Program-made: the position numbers and the translations under genes
Part shown: positions 25,397-33,042 of the stretch, one piece after another
How positions within the stretch are numbered: position 1 is the stretch's first letter
How the letters are laid out: every line of letters begins with the position of its first letter
DNA from: Saprospiraceae bacterium
Lineage (GTDB): Bacteria > Bacteroidota > Bacteroidia > Chitinophagales > Saprospiraceae
Length of the DNA stretch: 35,734 nt
Assembly: GCA_028285545.1 (NCBI GenBank)
Contig: JANQPA010000117.1
Span: 1-35,734 of the forward strand
Direction: 5' to 3'
The notes under the pieces: generated by a model
The model's database searches: none
Seen by the model: only the letters and a program-made list of their open reading frames with translations
Told to the model about the DNA's origin: nothing

Positions 25397-26923
25397 GTGA
25401 AAAAAATCAAGCTGTTATTTGTTATTGCCTTCTTAGGTTTAGGAATTGTTTTAAGTGCCCAACAAAGAATGAATTATCAAATTACTGTCAAGGAAGAATC
25501 TGATAATGATTTTTTTGTAGAATTGAATGTTGACAAAAAATTGGGAAAAGAGGCCACTCTGTTTCAATTTGCTTCTACCGCTCCTGGTACTTATCAGACG
25601 ATGAACATTGGTCGATATGTGCATGATTTTGAAGTCTTGGATAAAAAAGGCATGCCTTTAGATTTTGAAAAACTCTCCGTCAATCAATATGAGATTACAA
25701 AACCGAAAAAAGTGAAAACCATCCGTTATCGCATTTCGGAAACCTGGGATACCAAAGTGGATGCTAATCCCATTTATCCCATGGCGGGGACTTCTGTAGA
25801 AAAAGATCATGCCATGATCAGCCCTCATGCTGTGATTGGTTATTTTCCGGAGTATCAAACCAATCCATATGGAGTTACCTTGGTTTTGCCAGAAAATTGG
25901 AAGATAGGAACTGCTTTAGAAAAAGAGGGGAATTCATACGTGGCCAATAGTTATGATCATTTGGTCGATTCTCCCATTTTAACAGGAAGGATGACCTATG
26001 CGGATACTTTGATTGATGATACCAAAGTTGAAATTTTCACCTACTCCCAAAATGATGTGGTAAAATCTAAGGCTTTATTAAATGCTATGCATGGCATGCT
26101 GGCTGCCTCTAAGGCCTTTTTGAAATATATACCTGCGGAGCGCTATACCTTCCTTTTTCATTTTGAACCATCCCCTCCCGCTCCTACAGGAGCCTGGGAA
26201 CATTCTATGAGCTCACAATATGTCTTTTCTGAAAACAATTATTCGGGTGACTTATCCGGAATTGTTCAGGTAGCCTCGCACGAATTCTTCCATATCGTAA
26301 CCCCTCTAAATTTGCATAGTGAAAAAGTAGAACATTTTAACTTTAAAGAACCAGATCCCTCTCAGCACCTCTGGTTTTATGAAGGAGTAACAGAATGGGC
26401 TTCTTTAATATTATTGCTTCGTGATGGAAAAATGAACATAGAACAGTATTTTAATGAGCTGCAGCAGAAAGTAATGGTAGATGGATTTTTGGATGGCAGT
26501 TGGTCCCTAAAAGACCTGGCCTTGAAATCCTATACACCAAGAGGACAGCAGCAATTTGTCAATATATATTGCCGTGGGGCTCTGATAGCTGGCTTGTTGG
26601 ATATCCGTCTACTGGAATTGTCAAATGGAAAAAGAGGACTTCGGGAAGTCATTCTAGAATTAATAGCCAAATATGGCAAGGGAAAGCCCTTTCCTGAAAA
26701 TGGCTTTTTTGAGGAACTCGTAACCATGACCTATCCCGAAATTCAGGATTTTATCGACAGCCATATCCTTAAAAATGAGCCATTGCCGATAAAAGAATAC
26801 TTTGGCCTGCTTGGGATAGATTATAAAAAAGGGGGGCAGGGAAATTCTCCAACTTTTAGAGTGAAATTAAAACCTACAGAAGAGCAGCTGAAGTTGAGGA
26901 AAATTTGGTTGAAGAATCTATAA
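25397..26923 (+). CDS. M61 family (glycyl-aminopeptidase-like) metallopeptidase
   Basis: A 508-residue exported peptidase; the frame starts at GTG 25397 with a signal sequence (IKLLFVIAFLGLGIVLSAQ). The N-terminal beta domain (~25-190) has the M61 look (FQFASTAPGTYQTMNIGRYVHDF). The catalytic domain holds the zinc site HEFFH (His295, Glu296, His299) and the third ligand in LWFYEGVTEWAS (Glu329). Typical M61 proteins carry a PDZ domain after the catalytic domain. Here the protein ends soon after it, so the PDZ domain is missing. It lies just behind the CHAT terminator with a separate leader. It probably trims N-terminal residues from peptides in the envelope. Confidence 0.88.
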   Translation: MKKIKLLFVIAFLGLGIVLSAQQRMNYQITVKEESDNDFFVELNVDKKLGKEATLFQFASTAPGTYQTMNIGRYVHDFEVLDKKGMPLDFEKLSVNQYEITKPKKVKTIRYRISETWDTKVDANPIYPMAGTSVEKDHAMISPHAVIGYFPEYQTNPYGVTLVLPENWKIGTALEKEGNSYVANSYDHLVDSPILTGRMTYADTLIDDTKVEIFTYSQNDVVKSKALLNAMHGMLAASKAFLKYIPAERYTFLFHFEPSPPAPTGAWEHSMSSQYVFSENNYSGDLSGIVQVASHEFFHIVTPLNLHSEKVEHFNFKEPDPSQHLWFYEGVTEWASLILLLRDGKMNIEQYFNELQQKVMVDGFLDGSWSLKDLALKSYTPRGQQQFVNIYCRGALIAGLLDIRLLELSNGKRGLREVILELIAKYGKGKPFPENGFFEELVTMTYPEIQDFIDSHILKNEPLPIKEYFGLLGIDYKKGGQGNSPTFRVKLKPTEEQLKLRKIWLKNL

Positions 26924-26933
26924 GCGCGCTGGT

Positions 26934-26951
26934 GGCAGTCTCCCGACTGCC
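26934..26951 (+). terminator. Short GGCAGTC/GACTGCC hairpin after the M61 gene
   Basis: A 7-bp GC-rich stem (26934-26940, 26945-26951) with loop TCCC, flanked by CTGG and CCAG which can extend it. There is no T run, so termination is weak or absent. Confidence 0.45.
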
Positions 26952-27067
26952 TTACCCAGTACTTCCAGATTCCTTATTTCACTCAGTTAAACTGACTACC
27001 CACTCATTTAGCTTTGAGTAATAATTCGATTGTTGGTACTATTGTTTCAAACTCATAAAAAAGCAAT

Positions 27068-28576
27068 ATGACCAACAATCGAAATACTCCTATCGAGATG
27101 ACCAAAGAAGAATTCAGATCTCTTGGTTATCAACTAATCGACTCCATTTCTTCTTTTTTGGATACCATTCATGAAAAACCGGTTACTTCTGAGTTGCAGG
27201 CTAATATTTTGGGCAATGAACTACTTCCCGAGAAGGGTAAATCGCCCGACGAAATAATTTCCAAGGCCTCGAAACTGGTCCTCAACCATTCATTACTCAA
27301 TGGTCACCCCAAATTTATGGGCTATATCACCTCCTCAGCTGCTCCGATTGGTGCTTTAGCGGATCTGTTAGCGGCTGCGGTAAATCCCAATGTAGGTGCC
27401 TCGATTTTGAGCCCAATCGCTACCGAGATAGAAAAGCAAACGATTAGTTGGCTATCGGAGTTTATTGGCCTGAGTCCAGATTACGGAGGGATTTTAGTAA
27501 GCGGAGGGAACATGGCCAACATGACCGCTTTTTTAGCAGCCCTTACGGAAAAAGCGCCAAAGGATTTTAAAGAAAAAGGTCTGTTTCAATCTCCACAGAA
27601 AATGCTGGTGTATTGTTCTCAAGCCACCCATACCTGGGTAGAAAAAGCAGCTGTTTCTACTGGACTAGGCACCCAATCCATTCGATGGATACCCACGCTG
27701 GAAAACAATAAAATGGATTCGATCATTTTGGAAAAAACCATTCTAGAGGATATAAGACAGGGATATCGACCTATCATGGTCATTGGGACAGCTGGAGATG
27801 TAAGTACCGGAGTGGTTGATGATTTGAATTTAATTGCTAATATCTGCAAAACTTATGATCTGTGGTTTCATATAGATGGTGCTTATGGTATTCCAGCATC
27901 CGTTCTCCCAGAATTAAAAAATAGGTTTGAGGGGCGGCAAGAGGCAGATTCCATTGCTTTGGACCCCCATAAATGGTTGTATAGTCCATTGGAAGCAGGT
28001 TGTGTACTGGTTAAAAATCCTAAGCACCTGACCAATACCTATAGTTCCCATCCTGAATATTACAATTTTAGTGAAGAGGCCGGGAATTCCAATTTGAATT
28101 TTTATGAATTTGGATTCCAAAACTCCCGGGGATTTAGAGCCTTAAAAGTATGGATGACCATTCAACAAGTAGGTAGACAAGGATATATTAAAATGATCCG
28201 CGAGGATATCGAATTAGCGGCCTTACTTTTTGAACTCTCTAATAATCATCAGGAATTGGAGGGTATGTGTCATAATTTAAGTATCTCCACCTTGAGATAT
28301 GTGCCCTCAGGTTTGCCTGCAGACCTAGAAGAAAGAGAGGCATATTTGAATACGCTCAACGAAAAACTTTTGAATGCTTTGCAGAAAAATGGAGAGGTGT
28401 TTTTATCCAATGCTGTCATCAAGGGGAAATATTGTTTGAGGGCCTGTATAGTCAATTTTAGGACCAGCAAAAAAGATATTGAGGAGATTATTGACATTAT
28501 TGTAAAAGAGGGTAGGAGGGTTCACGAGGAATTGATGGTTGGAGAAAAGGCTCAGGAATTGGTGATGAATAAGTAA
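27068..28576 (+). CDS. PLP-dependent amino-acid decarboxylase (group II)
   Basis: A 502-residue cytoplasmic fold-type I enzyme of the aromatic-L-amino-acid/glutamate/tyrosine decarboxylase group, converting an amino acid to its amine and CO2. Visible features are the cofactor-ring His in CSQATHTWVEKA, the Asp in WFHIDGAYGIPAS that pairs with the pyridine nitrogen, and the Schiff-base lysine in DPHKWLYSP (Lys302). The N-terminal HPKFMGYITSSAAPIGAL and GGILVSGGNMANMTAFLAAL segments match the AADC/TyrDC type. Substrate cannot be fixed from sequence. It is the last backbone gene before the integron; the tandem repeat at 28591 begins 14 nt after its stop. Confidence 0.93.
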   Translation: MTNNRNTPIEMTKEEFRSLGYQLIDSISSFLDTIHEKPVTSELQANILGNELLPEKGKSPDEIISKASKLVLNHSLLNGHPKFMGYITSSAAPIGALADLLAAAVNPNVGASILSPIATEIEKQTISWLSEFIGLSPDYGGILVSGGNMANMTAFLAALTEKAPKDFKEKGLFQSPQKMLVYCSQATHTWVEKAAVSTGLGTQSIRWIPTLENNKMDSIILEKTILEDIRQGYRPIMVIGTAGDVSTGVVDDLNLIANICKTYDLWFHIDGAYGIPASVLPELKNRFEGRQEADSIALDPHKWLYSPLEAGCVLVKNPKHLTNTYSSHPEYYNFSEEAGNSNLNFYEFGFQNSRGFRALKVWMTIQQVGRQGYIKMIREDIELAALLFELSNNHQELEGMCHNLSISTLRYVPSGLPADLEEREAYLNTLNEKLLNALQKNGEVFLSNAVIKGKYCLRACIVNFRTSKKDIEEIIDIIVKEGRRVHEELMVGEKAQELVMNK

Positions 28577-28590
28577 TAATTGTTATTAAC

Positions 28591-28650
28591 CGTTAAAAAC
28601 GGCTACAATCGATTACAAACGGCATTAAACGGTTATTATACGACTATTTG
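28591..28650 (+). repeat. 10-nt tandem repeat at the boundary of the integron
   Basis: Consecutive units are CGTTAAAAA, CGGCTACAAT, CGATTACAAA, CGGCATTAAA, CGGTTATTATA and CGACTATTTG, consensus about CGGYTAYAAA. It starts 14 nt after the decarboxylase gene and runs into the open frame of the integrase remnant. It marks the left edge of the accessory region. Confidence 0.65.
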
Positions 28651-29121
28651 TTTAGAGAATCTTATTATGTCTTTCAAAAAGAAGGATGTTGGCACATTCC
28701 ACATAAAAGTGAGGCTTATACTCAACTCAAGCATCTTTTTGGAGAAGGGCAGATTGAAGTATTGAAGAAACGCCCAGAAACTAAACAAACAGCGAAAAAA
28801 AACAAATTTCAACATTGTATTGACGATCTAAAGTATAAAGACGAGATTATTCGTTTGGAAGAAAGATTGCGAATTCAAGGCTATAGTTATAGCACCGTTC
28901 ATACCTTGAGGCACAGCTATGCTACTCATCTTTTGGAACGCGGGATGGATTTAAGGTATATTCAGGAATTATTAGGACATAGTAGCAGTGAGACTACCGA
29001 AATTTATACACATATCACCCGTAAAGCCCGTGCGAAATTTGTAAGCCCATTAGATTTTTTAGATATTGAAAAAGACACTTTAGGAGCTAATGACGAAACA
29101 TTAGATTCTAGAGATACTTAA
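28597..29121 (+). pseudogene. Tyrosine recombinase (integron-integrase-like) remnant with internal deletion
   Basis: The open frame runs from 28597, just after an in-frame stop, and has no ATG until codon ~110; the first usable start is TTG 28648. The N-terminal part ([22 protein letters not shown]) resembles the arm domain of Bacteroidota integrases. [21 protein letters not shown] looks like the first helix of the core-binding domain. It passes directly into [21 protein letters not shown] and EIYTHIT, the second half of the catalytic domain (His-x-x-Arg, Gly-His, Tyr nucleophile). The rest of the core-binding domain, the first catalytic Arg and the Lys are missing, so roughly 150 residues seem deleted in frame, perhaps at the shared Thr-Val codons. 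The C-terminal SPLDFLDI tail is typical of the group. It is probably inactive. Confidence 0.8.
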
Positions 29122-29130
29122 TTTACACAG

Positions 29131-29170
29131 ATATATCCGGAAGTTTATTCTGGGTATATAGATGTTAGGT
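29131..29170 (+). other. Candidate attI site with GTTAGGT core
   Basis: GTTAGGT (29164-29170) fits the GTTRRRY recombination core exactly, and its complement ACCTAAC matches the R'' of the first attC in 6 of 7 bases. Just upstream ATATATCC (29131-29138) and GGGTATATA (29152-29160) form an imperfect inverted repeat. It lies 42 nt after the integrase remnant's stop. Confidence 0.7.
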
Positions 29171-29192
29171 ATAAGCGATAAAAAATAAAATC

Positions 29193-29594
29193 ATGGCAAG
29201 AGAAACAATTAATCCCAAAAAGCTATTCAATTCGACTCAATATGGTTTTTCTCAAATAGCAATTTCGTATCCAGGAAAATTAATATTCATTTCTGGGCAA
29301 GTGGCATGGAATGAAAACCTTCAAATAGTGGGCGAAAATAACTTGGAAATACAAACTCAGAAAGCAATTGAAAATTTAAAAATTGCTATTGAATCTGCTG
29401 GTGGAACTTTAGAAAATATTATGATGCTAAGAATATATAAAGTTGATTACCAACCAGGAGACGGGCCAATTATAAATTCTATACTTAAAAAGAATTTCGG
29501 TACGATAAATCCCCCTGCCAGTACATGGATTAATGTAAAAGGACTGGCAAATGAAGGTTTTTTAATTGAAATCGAAGCTCAAGCAGTAATTTAA
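29193..29594 (+). CDS. RidA/YjgF-family protein (cassette 1)
   Basis: A 133-residue small cytoplasmic protein of the Rid family, trimeric in known members; RidA itself hydrolyses reactive enamines/imines. Family marks are LIFISGQVAW near the start, a middle ENLKIAIESAGGTLENIMMLRIY helix, and the IEIEAQAVI end. Where RidA proper has the catalytic Arg in P-A-R-S-T, this protein reads PPASTWINV, so the Arg appears replaced. It therefore fits one of the other Rid subfamilies, and deaminase activity is doubtful. It is the first cassette gene, 22 nt after the attI core, with no clear promoter of its own, and so would depend on a promoter in the integrase/attI region. Confidence 0.88.
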   Translation: MARETINPKKLFNSTQYGFSQIAISYPGKLIFISGQVAWNENLQIVGENNLEIQTQKAIENLKIAIESAGGTLENIMMLRIYKVDYQPGDGPIINSILKKNFGTINPPASTWINVKGLANEGFLIEIEAQAVI

Positions 29595-29629
29595 TAATTA
29601 ATCAGAAAAAATTAAATGAAAAAGCCTGT

Positions 29630-29697
29630 GCCTAACAAAGCATACAACGGTCATGCCCAGCACAAGCTGGTCACGCCGTGTATGCGAGCCGTTCTGC
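29630..29697 (+). other. attC1 (after the RidA cassette)
   Basis: R'' GCCTAAC (29630-29636); L'' GCATACAACGG (29640-29650) pairs with L' CCGTGTATGC (29676-29685), leaving one unpaired A as an extrahelical base. The central hairpin is CCAGC-ACAA-GCTGG (29657-29670). R' is GTTCTGC (29691-29697), with the cut between G29691 and T29692. Length 68 bp. Confidence 0.9.
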
Positions 29698-29721
29698 GTA
29701 ATAAAGAAAATATCACGATTT

Positions 29722-29799
29722 TTATCTGACATAAAAAGATGTTTTACCTGACAAAATAAATAGTTTTTGTCTCGTTTTTGGTTTATTTTTGTCAGATAA
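29722..29799 (+). promoter_or_regulatory. Promoter and three-part operator of the Fic gene
   Basis: The motif TTATCTGACA occurs at 29722-29731, as TTACCTGACA at 29744-29753, and as its exact reverse complement TGTCAGATAA at 29790-29799. A -7-like TATTTTTG (29784-29791) overlaps the third copy and lies just before the start codon at 29809. The Fic protein has its own winged helix, so autoregulation is a reasonable inference. Confidence 0.5.
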
Positions 29800-29808
29800 A
29801 CCAAGTAT

Positions 29809-30843
29809 ATGACGGATACAGATTTAATTCTACGCCTTCTAAATGACAGCAAACCACTTTCATCTAGTGAGATATATGACCGGATAAAATATGAAAAAAG
29901 TAGCCGCACGCTCATCCGGTTATTAGACAAGCTAGTCGATAAAAAATTGGTGGTGAGGACAGGGGTAAATAAAGGAACTAGGTATACGTTATCTAAATCA
30001 TACGGAATTCTACATTCAATAGATATTGATGACTATTTTTCAAAGGATATTGATGATAGAGATATAATAAGCTCGTTCAATCATAATTTGCTAACCAAGG
30101 ATCTATATGAGGTAGATCTATTTACTGACTCGGAATTAATAAAATTAGATAATCTACAGCATGTCTATTTGCGGAATAGCAGTGAGTTAACGCCAGAGGA
30201 ATACATGAAAGAAATAGAGAGGCTGGCAATTGATCTAAGTTGGAAATCTTCTCAAATAGAAGGAAACACGTACTCTTTATTGGAAACAGAAAGATTATTA
30301 AAAGAAAAACAAACTGCGTCAGGAAAAAGCAAGGATGAAGCAGTAATGCTTTTGAATCATAAAGATGCGATAGACTTTATAGTTGAGAATCCAGAATACA
30401 TGGAAGAATTATCGATTCGTCGTATTGAGGATATCCATAGCTTGTTGACTAAAGAACTGGGAATCAATCGTAACTTGAGATACCGAAGAGTTGGCATCAC
30501 GGGAACAAACTATCGCCCATTGGACAATGAATTTCAAATTAGGGAAGCTTTTGAGAAAATGTGTCAGCTGATCAATTCGAAAACAAATATATTTGAGAAA
30601 GCACTGATAGCCCTCGTAGTAATCTCTTATATCCAAGGCTTTATGGACGGGAACAAGCGAACTGCCAGGATTACAAGTAATGCAATACTGATCGCCAATA
30701 AATATTGTCCTATATCATTTAGGACTGTGGACTCTATTGATTACAAAAAAGCAATGTTGATTTTCTATGAAAGAAATAATATTACAGCATTTAAACGAAT
30801 ATTTATTGATCAATTTGAGTTTGCAGTAAAGACTTACTTTTAA
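29809..30843 (+). CDS. Winged-helix Fic-domain protein with Gln in the catalytic His position (cassette 2)
   Basis: A 344-residue cytoplasmic protein. The N-terminal ~65 residues form a winged helix (LLNDSKPLSSSEIYDRI, SSRTLIRLLDKLVDKKLVVRTG). A Fic N-terminal helical part includes the inhibitory motif S-x-x-x-E-G in WKSSQIEGNTYS. The Fic domain (~195-325) has QGFMDGNKRTAR (276-287), where active Fic enzymes read HPFxxGN(G/K)R. The usual catalytic His is thus Gln276 and Pro is Gly277, while the phosphate-binding GNKR is kept. Fic proteins normally AMPylate targets; this one may be inactive, use another residue, or act as a regulator. It has its own promoter and operator repeats. It occupies cassette 2 alone. 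Confidence 0.88.
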   Translation: MTDTDLILRLLNDSKPLSSSEIYDRIKYEKSSRTLIRLLDKLVDKKLVVRTGVNKGTRYTLSKSYGILHSIDIDDYFSKDIDDRDIISSFNHNLLTKDLYEVDLFTDSELIKLDNLQHVYLRNSSELTPEEYMKEIERLAIDLSWKSSQIEGNTYSLLETERLLKEKQTASGKSKDEAVMLLNHKDAIDFIVENPEYMEELSIRRIEDIHSLLTKELGINRNLRYRRVGITGTNYRPLDNEFQIREAFEKMCQLINSKTNIFEKALIALVVISYIQGFMDGNKRTARITSNAILIANKYCPISFRTVDSIDYKKAMLIFYERNNITAFKRIFIDQFEFAVKTYF

Positions 30844-30848
30844 AATAC

Positions 30849-30914
30849 GCAGAACAATGCATACAACATCCATGCTCGTTATCACTTCCCACGGTGTATA
30901 TGCTAGCGTTAGCA
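30849..30914 (+). other. attC2 (after the Fic cassette)
   Basis: R'' GCAGAAC (30849-30855) is the exact complement of this cassette's 5' junction GTTCTGC; extended, TACGCAGAAC matches GTTCTGCGTA over 10 bases. L'' GCATACAACA (from 30859) pairs imperfectly with TGTATATGC (ending 30903). R' is GTTAGCA (30908-30914). Length 66 bp; it starts 5 nt after the stop codon. Confidence 0.88.
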
Positions 30915-30942
30915 GTAATGAGTAAAAAAGAAAAACCAATTG

Positions 30943-31893
30943 ATGAAAATACCGACTATTCTAATTCTTGGAATCATTTTAATTCAATGTTTTGGGTGTA
31001 AAAAACCGAATTCATTAAAACCAGAAGAAGGATTCTTAGAAGTAAATGGGGGTAAAATCTGGTATGAAGTCATTGGTTCAGGAAATAAAACACCAATAAT
31101 AACTCTTCATGGAGGACCTGGGTATCCAAGCTATTATCTCAATCCTTTAAAATACTTGGCGAAGGATAGGTCTGTTATATTATTCGACCAATTAGGATGT
31201 GGTCGTTCAGATAATCTTACAGATACAACCTTGATGACCATTGAAGCTTTTGTTGAACAGACTCAAAGATTAATTGAGCACCTAAAACTCGACGAAGTCA
31301 TAATCTATGGTCATTCTTGGGGTACTATGTTAGGTACGGAGTATTACAAGAAATATCCAGAAAATATAGAAGCATTAATATTGGGAAGCCCATGCAATGA
31401 TTTAAATATGTGGCAAGATGATTCAGATAAATTATTAGCTCAATTACCAGATTCAATTAGAGTACCTTTAGTAAATCACAAAAACAATTCTATCCCTGAC
31501 ACAACCGCTTTCAACAAAGCCATAGATTATTTTTATCATGAATTCTATACTCGCAAAACCCCTTATTCTAAAGATATTATAAAAGCTGATTCTTCATGGA
31601 TTGCAAAAGAAAGTACGGTTTATGATTACATGTGGGGACGTGAGGAATATTCGGTTAATGGGACATTAAATGGTTATGATGGAAAAGAAATATTAAAAAA
31701 TATAGATGTCCCTGTTTTGTATATTACTGGCGAGTATGATACGGCAACACCTTCAACGGTTAAAAAATATCATGAAATTACTCCTGATTCCAGATTGAAA
31801 ATTATTGAAGGAGCAGGACATCAAACATTGAATGATAAGGAAGAGGTTGAATTGAAAACTATAGATTCGTTTCTAGACGAATTGGATAAATAA
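30943..31893 (+). CDS. Alpha/beta-hydrolase lipoprotein, proline-iminopeptidase-like (cassette 3)
   Basis: A 316-residue S33-type hydrolase with a lipoprotein signal and Cys19 in CFGCKK, so it is likely periplasmic, unlike classical cytoplasmic PIP. The oxyanion segment is LHGGPGYP (55-62). The nucleophile is Ser125 in IYGHSWGT, the acid is Asp266 in TGEYDTATP, and the base is His293 in GAGHQTL. HGGPG is the proline-iminopeptidase signature; family members release N-terminal proline or hydrolyse other small amides and esters. ATG 30943 is chosen over TTG 30940. Only 28 nt separate the attC2 core from this start, with no promoter visible, so expression probably relies on read-through. Confidence 0.9.
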   Translation: MKIPTILILGIILIQCFGCKKPNSLKPEEGFLEVNGGKIWYEVIGSGNKTPIITLHGGPGYPSYYLNPLKYLAKDRSVILFDQLGCGRSDNLTDTTLMTIEAFVEQTQRLIEHLKLDEVIIYGHSWGTMLGTEYYKKYPENIEALILGSPCNDLNMWQDDSDKLLAQLPDSIRVPLVNHKNNSIPDTTAFNKAIDYFYHEFYTRKTPYSKDIIKADSSWIAKESTVYDYMWGREEYSVNGTLNGYDGKEILKNIDVPVLYITGEYDTATPSTVKKYHEITPDSRLKIIEGAGHQTLNDKEEVELKTIDSFLDELDK

Positions 31894-31905
31894 AATAAAC
31901 ACTAC

Positions 31906-31972
31906 TGCTAACAAAAGCTAAAACATCAATAGGCCCTATGCGGGCCTACTGTCTTTAGCAAATCCGTTAGCT
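31906..31972 (+). other. attC3 (after the hydrolase cassette)
   Basis: R'' TGCTAAC (31906-31912) is the exact complement of the cassette's 5' junction GTTAGCA; the match extends to GTTAGCAGTA and beyond. L'' GCTAAAACA (31917-31925) pairs with TGTCTTTAGC (31950-31959), leaving one extra base. The central hairpin is AGGCCC-TATGC-GGGCCT (31931-31947). R' is GTTAGCT (31966-31972). Length 67 bp. Confidence 0.9.
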
Positions 31973-32001
31973 GAAATACTTTCAATCTAGGTAAAATAAA
32001 C

Positions 32002-32061
32002 TTGAAGATTATATTTTTTTCAGGTAAATTTGGAAATAGATTTCTAAAATAAAATTTCTAA
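32002..32061 (+). promoter_or_regulatory. Promoter and operator of the MNT/HEPN cassette
   Basis: TTG at 32002-32004, a 20-nt spacer and TAAATTTG at 32025-32032 fit the Bacteroidota promoter pattern exactly. Two direct copies of ATTTCTAA (32040-32047, 32054-32061), spaced 14 nt apart, lie between the promoter and the start codon and may bind the XRE domain of the product. The promoter is inside the cassette. Confidence 0.65.
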
Positions 32062-32063
32062 TT

Positions 32064-32678
32064 ATGAAGTCAGAAACATTTGGTGAAAAGATAAGGCGAC
32101 TCCGAATAGAAAATCATTTGCCTTTAAGAACGATTGCAGCCGAAATTGATTTTGATCAATCAACCTTGAGTAAAGTCGAAAGAAATGAGACCATTGCGCC
32201 ACAAAGGATAATAAAACCCTTATCAAAGATACTTAAACAAGATTATAGAGACTTGCAAATCAAATATTTGAGTGAAAAACTATTTTATGAGCTAAAAACG
32301 GTAGACTATTCTTTAGAAGCCCTTGAAATTGCGGAGAAAAGATTAAGAAGGGAAAAATCTGGAACAACTATAAAATTAAAGCGAGTAAATCTTATTAATA
32401 AGATAAAAGATTATTTTGATGAACAGCCCATTGAAAAAGCTTGGTTATTTGGATCATTTGCAAGAAATGAAGAAAGTTTAGACAGTGATATAGATTTACT
32501 AGTGAGATTTAAGAAACCAAATAAACTTGATTTATTTGATTATATCGGATTATCACAAGATTTAGAAGATTTAACAGGTAGACAAGTGGATTTGGTAGAA
32601 GAGGGTAGACTCATACCCAATGCTGAAAAAATTGTGGAAAAAGAAAAGATACTGATCTATGAAAGGAAGGCTAGCTGA
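32064..32678 (+). CDS. XRE-HTH fused to minimal nucleotidyltransferase, MNT antitoxin (cassette 4)
   Basis: A 204-residue cytoplasmic fusion. Residues ~6-65 are an XRE/Cro helix-turn-helix (FGEKIRRLRIENHLPLRTIA, STLSKVERNE). A helical linker follows. The C-terminal ~100 residues are an MNT domain: GSFARNEESLDSDIDLLV places GS at 130-131 and the metal-binding pair at Asp142 and Asp144. In MNT/HEPN systems the MNT protein adds AMP to a Tyr of the HEPN toxin and so neutralises it. The extra HTH suggests that this antitoxin also represses its own promoter, a task most MntA proteins lack. The HEPN gene overlaps the last 20 nt. Confidence 0.9.
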   Translation: MKSETFGEKIRRLRIENHLPLRTIAAEIDFDQSTLSKVERNETIAPQRIIKPLSKILKQDYRDLQIKYLSEKLFYELKTVDYSLEALEIAEKRLRREKSGTTIKLKRVNLINKIKDYFDEQPIEKAWLFGSFARNEESLDSDIDLLVRFKKPNKLDLFDYIGLSQDLEDLTGRQVDLVEEGRLIPNAEKIVEKEKILIYERKAS

Positions 32679-33015
32679 TAAAGAAAGATTGGAACATATG
32701 ATTGAGTCCATAAATCGGATTAAGAAATTCACAGATAAGATGAATTTTGAAGAATTTCTAGATGATGAGATGGCGCAATTTGCGATTATCAAAAATTTTG
32801 AAATCATCGGAGAAGCGGCCTATTATACATCAAAAGAATTGAAAAGTAAATACCCTGAGATAGAATGGCGGAAGATAGAGGCATTTAGACATAAATTAGT
32901 ACATGATTATTACGAGATAAATTTAGAAATTGTTTGGAAAACCAAGGAAGATAAAATAGACAAACTAAAAGAACAGATAAAAGAAATGTTGAAAAGGAAT
33001 GATGAGGAAGAATAA
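32659..33015 (+). CDS. HEPN toxin, HepT/DUF86 family (cassette 4)
   Basis: A 118-residue, all-helical protein of the HepT-like (DUF86) family, RNases in the characterised cases. The catalytic motif Rx4HxY is intact as R77-H82-Y84 in FRHKLVHDYY; the Tyr is the known target of AMPylation by MNT partners. The frame starts at ATG 32659, inside the end of the XRE-MNT gene, which implies translational coupling. Antitoxin-first order and gene overlap are typical of toxin-antitoxin pairs. In a cassette array such a pair could stabilise the array against loss of cassettes. Confidence 0.9.
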   Translation: MKGRLADKERLEHMIESINRIKKFTDKMNFEEFLDDEMAQFAIIKNFEIIGEAAYYTSKELKSKYPEIEWRKIEAFRHKLVHDYYEINLEIVWKTKEDKIDKLKEQIKEMLKRNDEEE

Positions 33016-33042
33016 ATAAAAAATCAGCCTTGAAGGCACTCC

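Noticed and set aside
28580-28765. A 61-codon plus-strand frame before the integrase
   Set aside because: It is a different frame over the decamer repeat and the integrase remnant. Its translation has no recognisable features, while the other frame carries recombinase motifs.
30918-31004. A short plus-strand frame starting ATGAGTAAAAAAG before the hydrolase
   Set aside because: It is only about 28 codons, overlaps the start of the hydrolase out of frame, and has no supporting feature.
32064-33015. Abi/defence operon unrelated to the integron
   Set aside because: The pair is bounded exactly by attC3 and attC4 with matching R'' and 5' junction, so it is one cassette of the array; a defence role is still possible.
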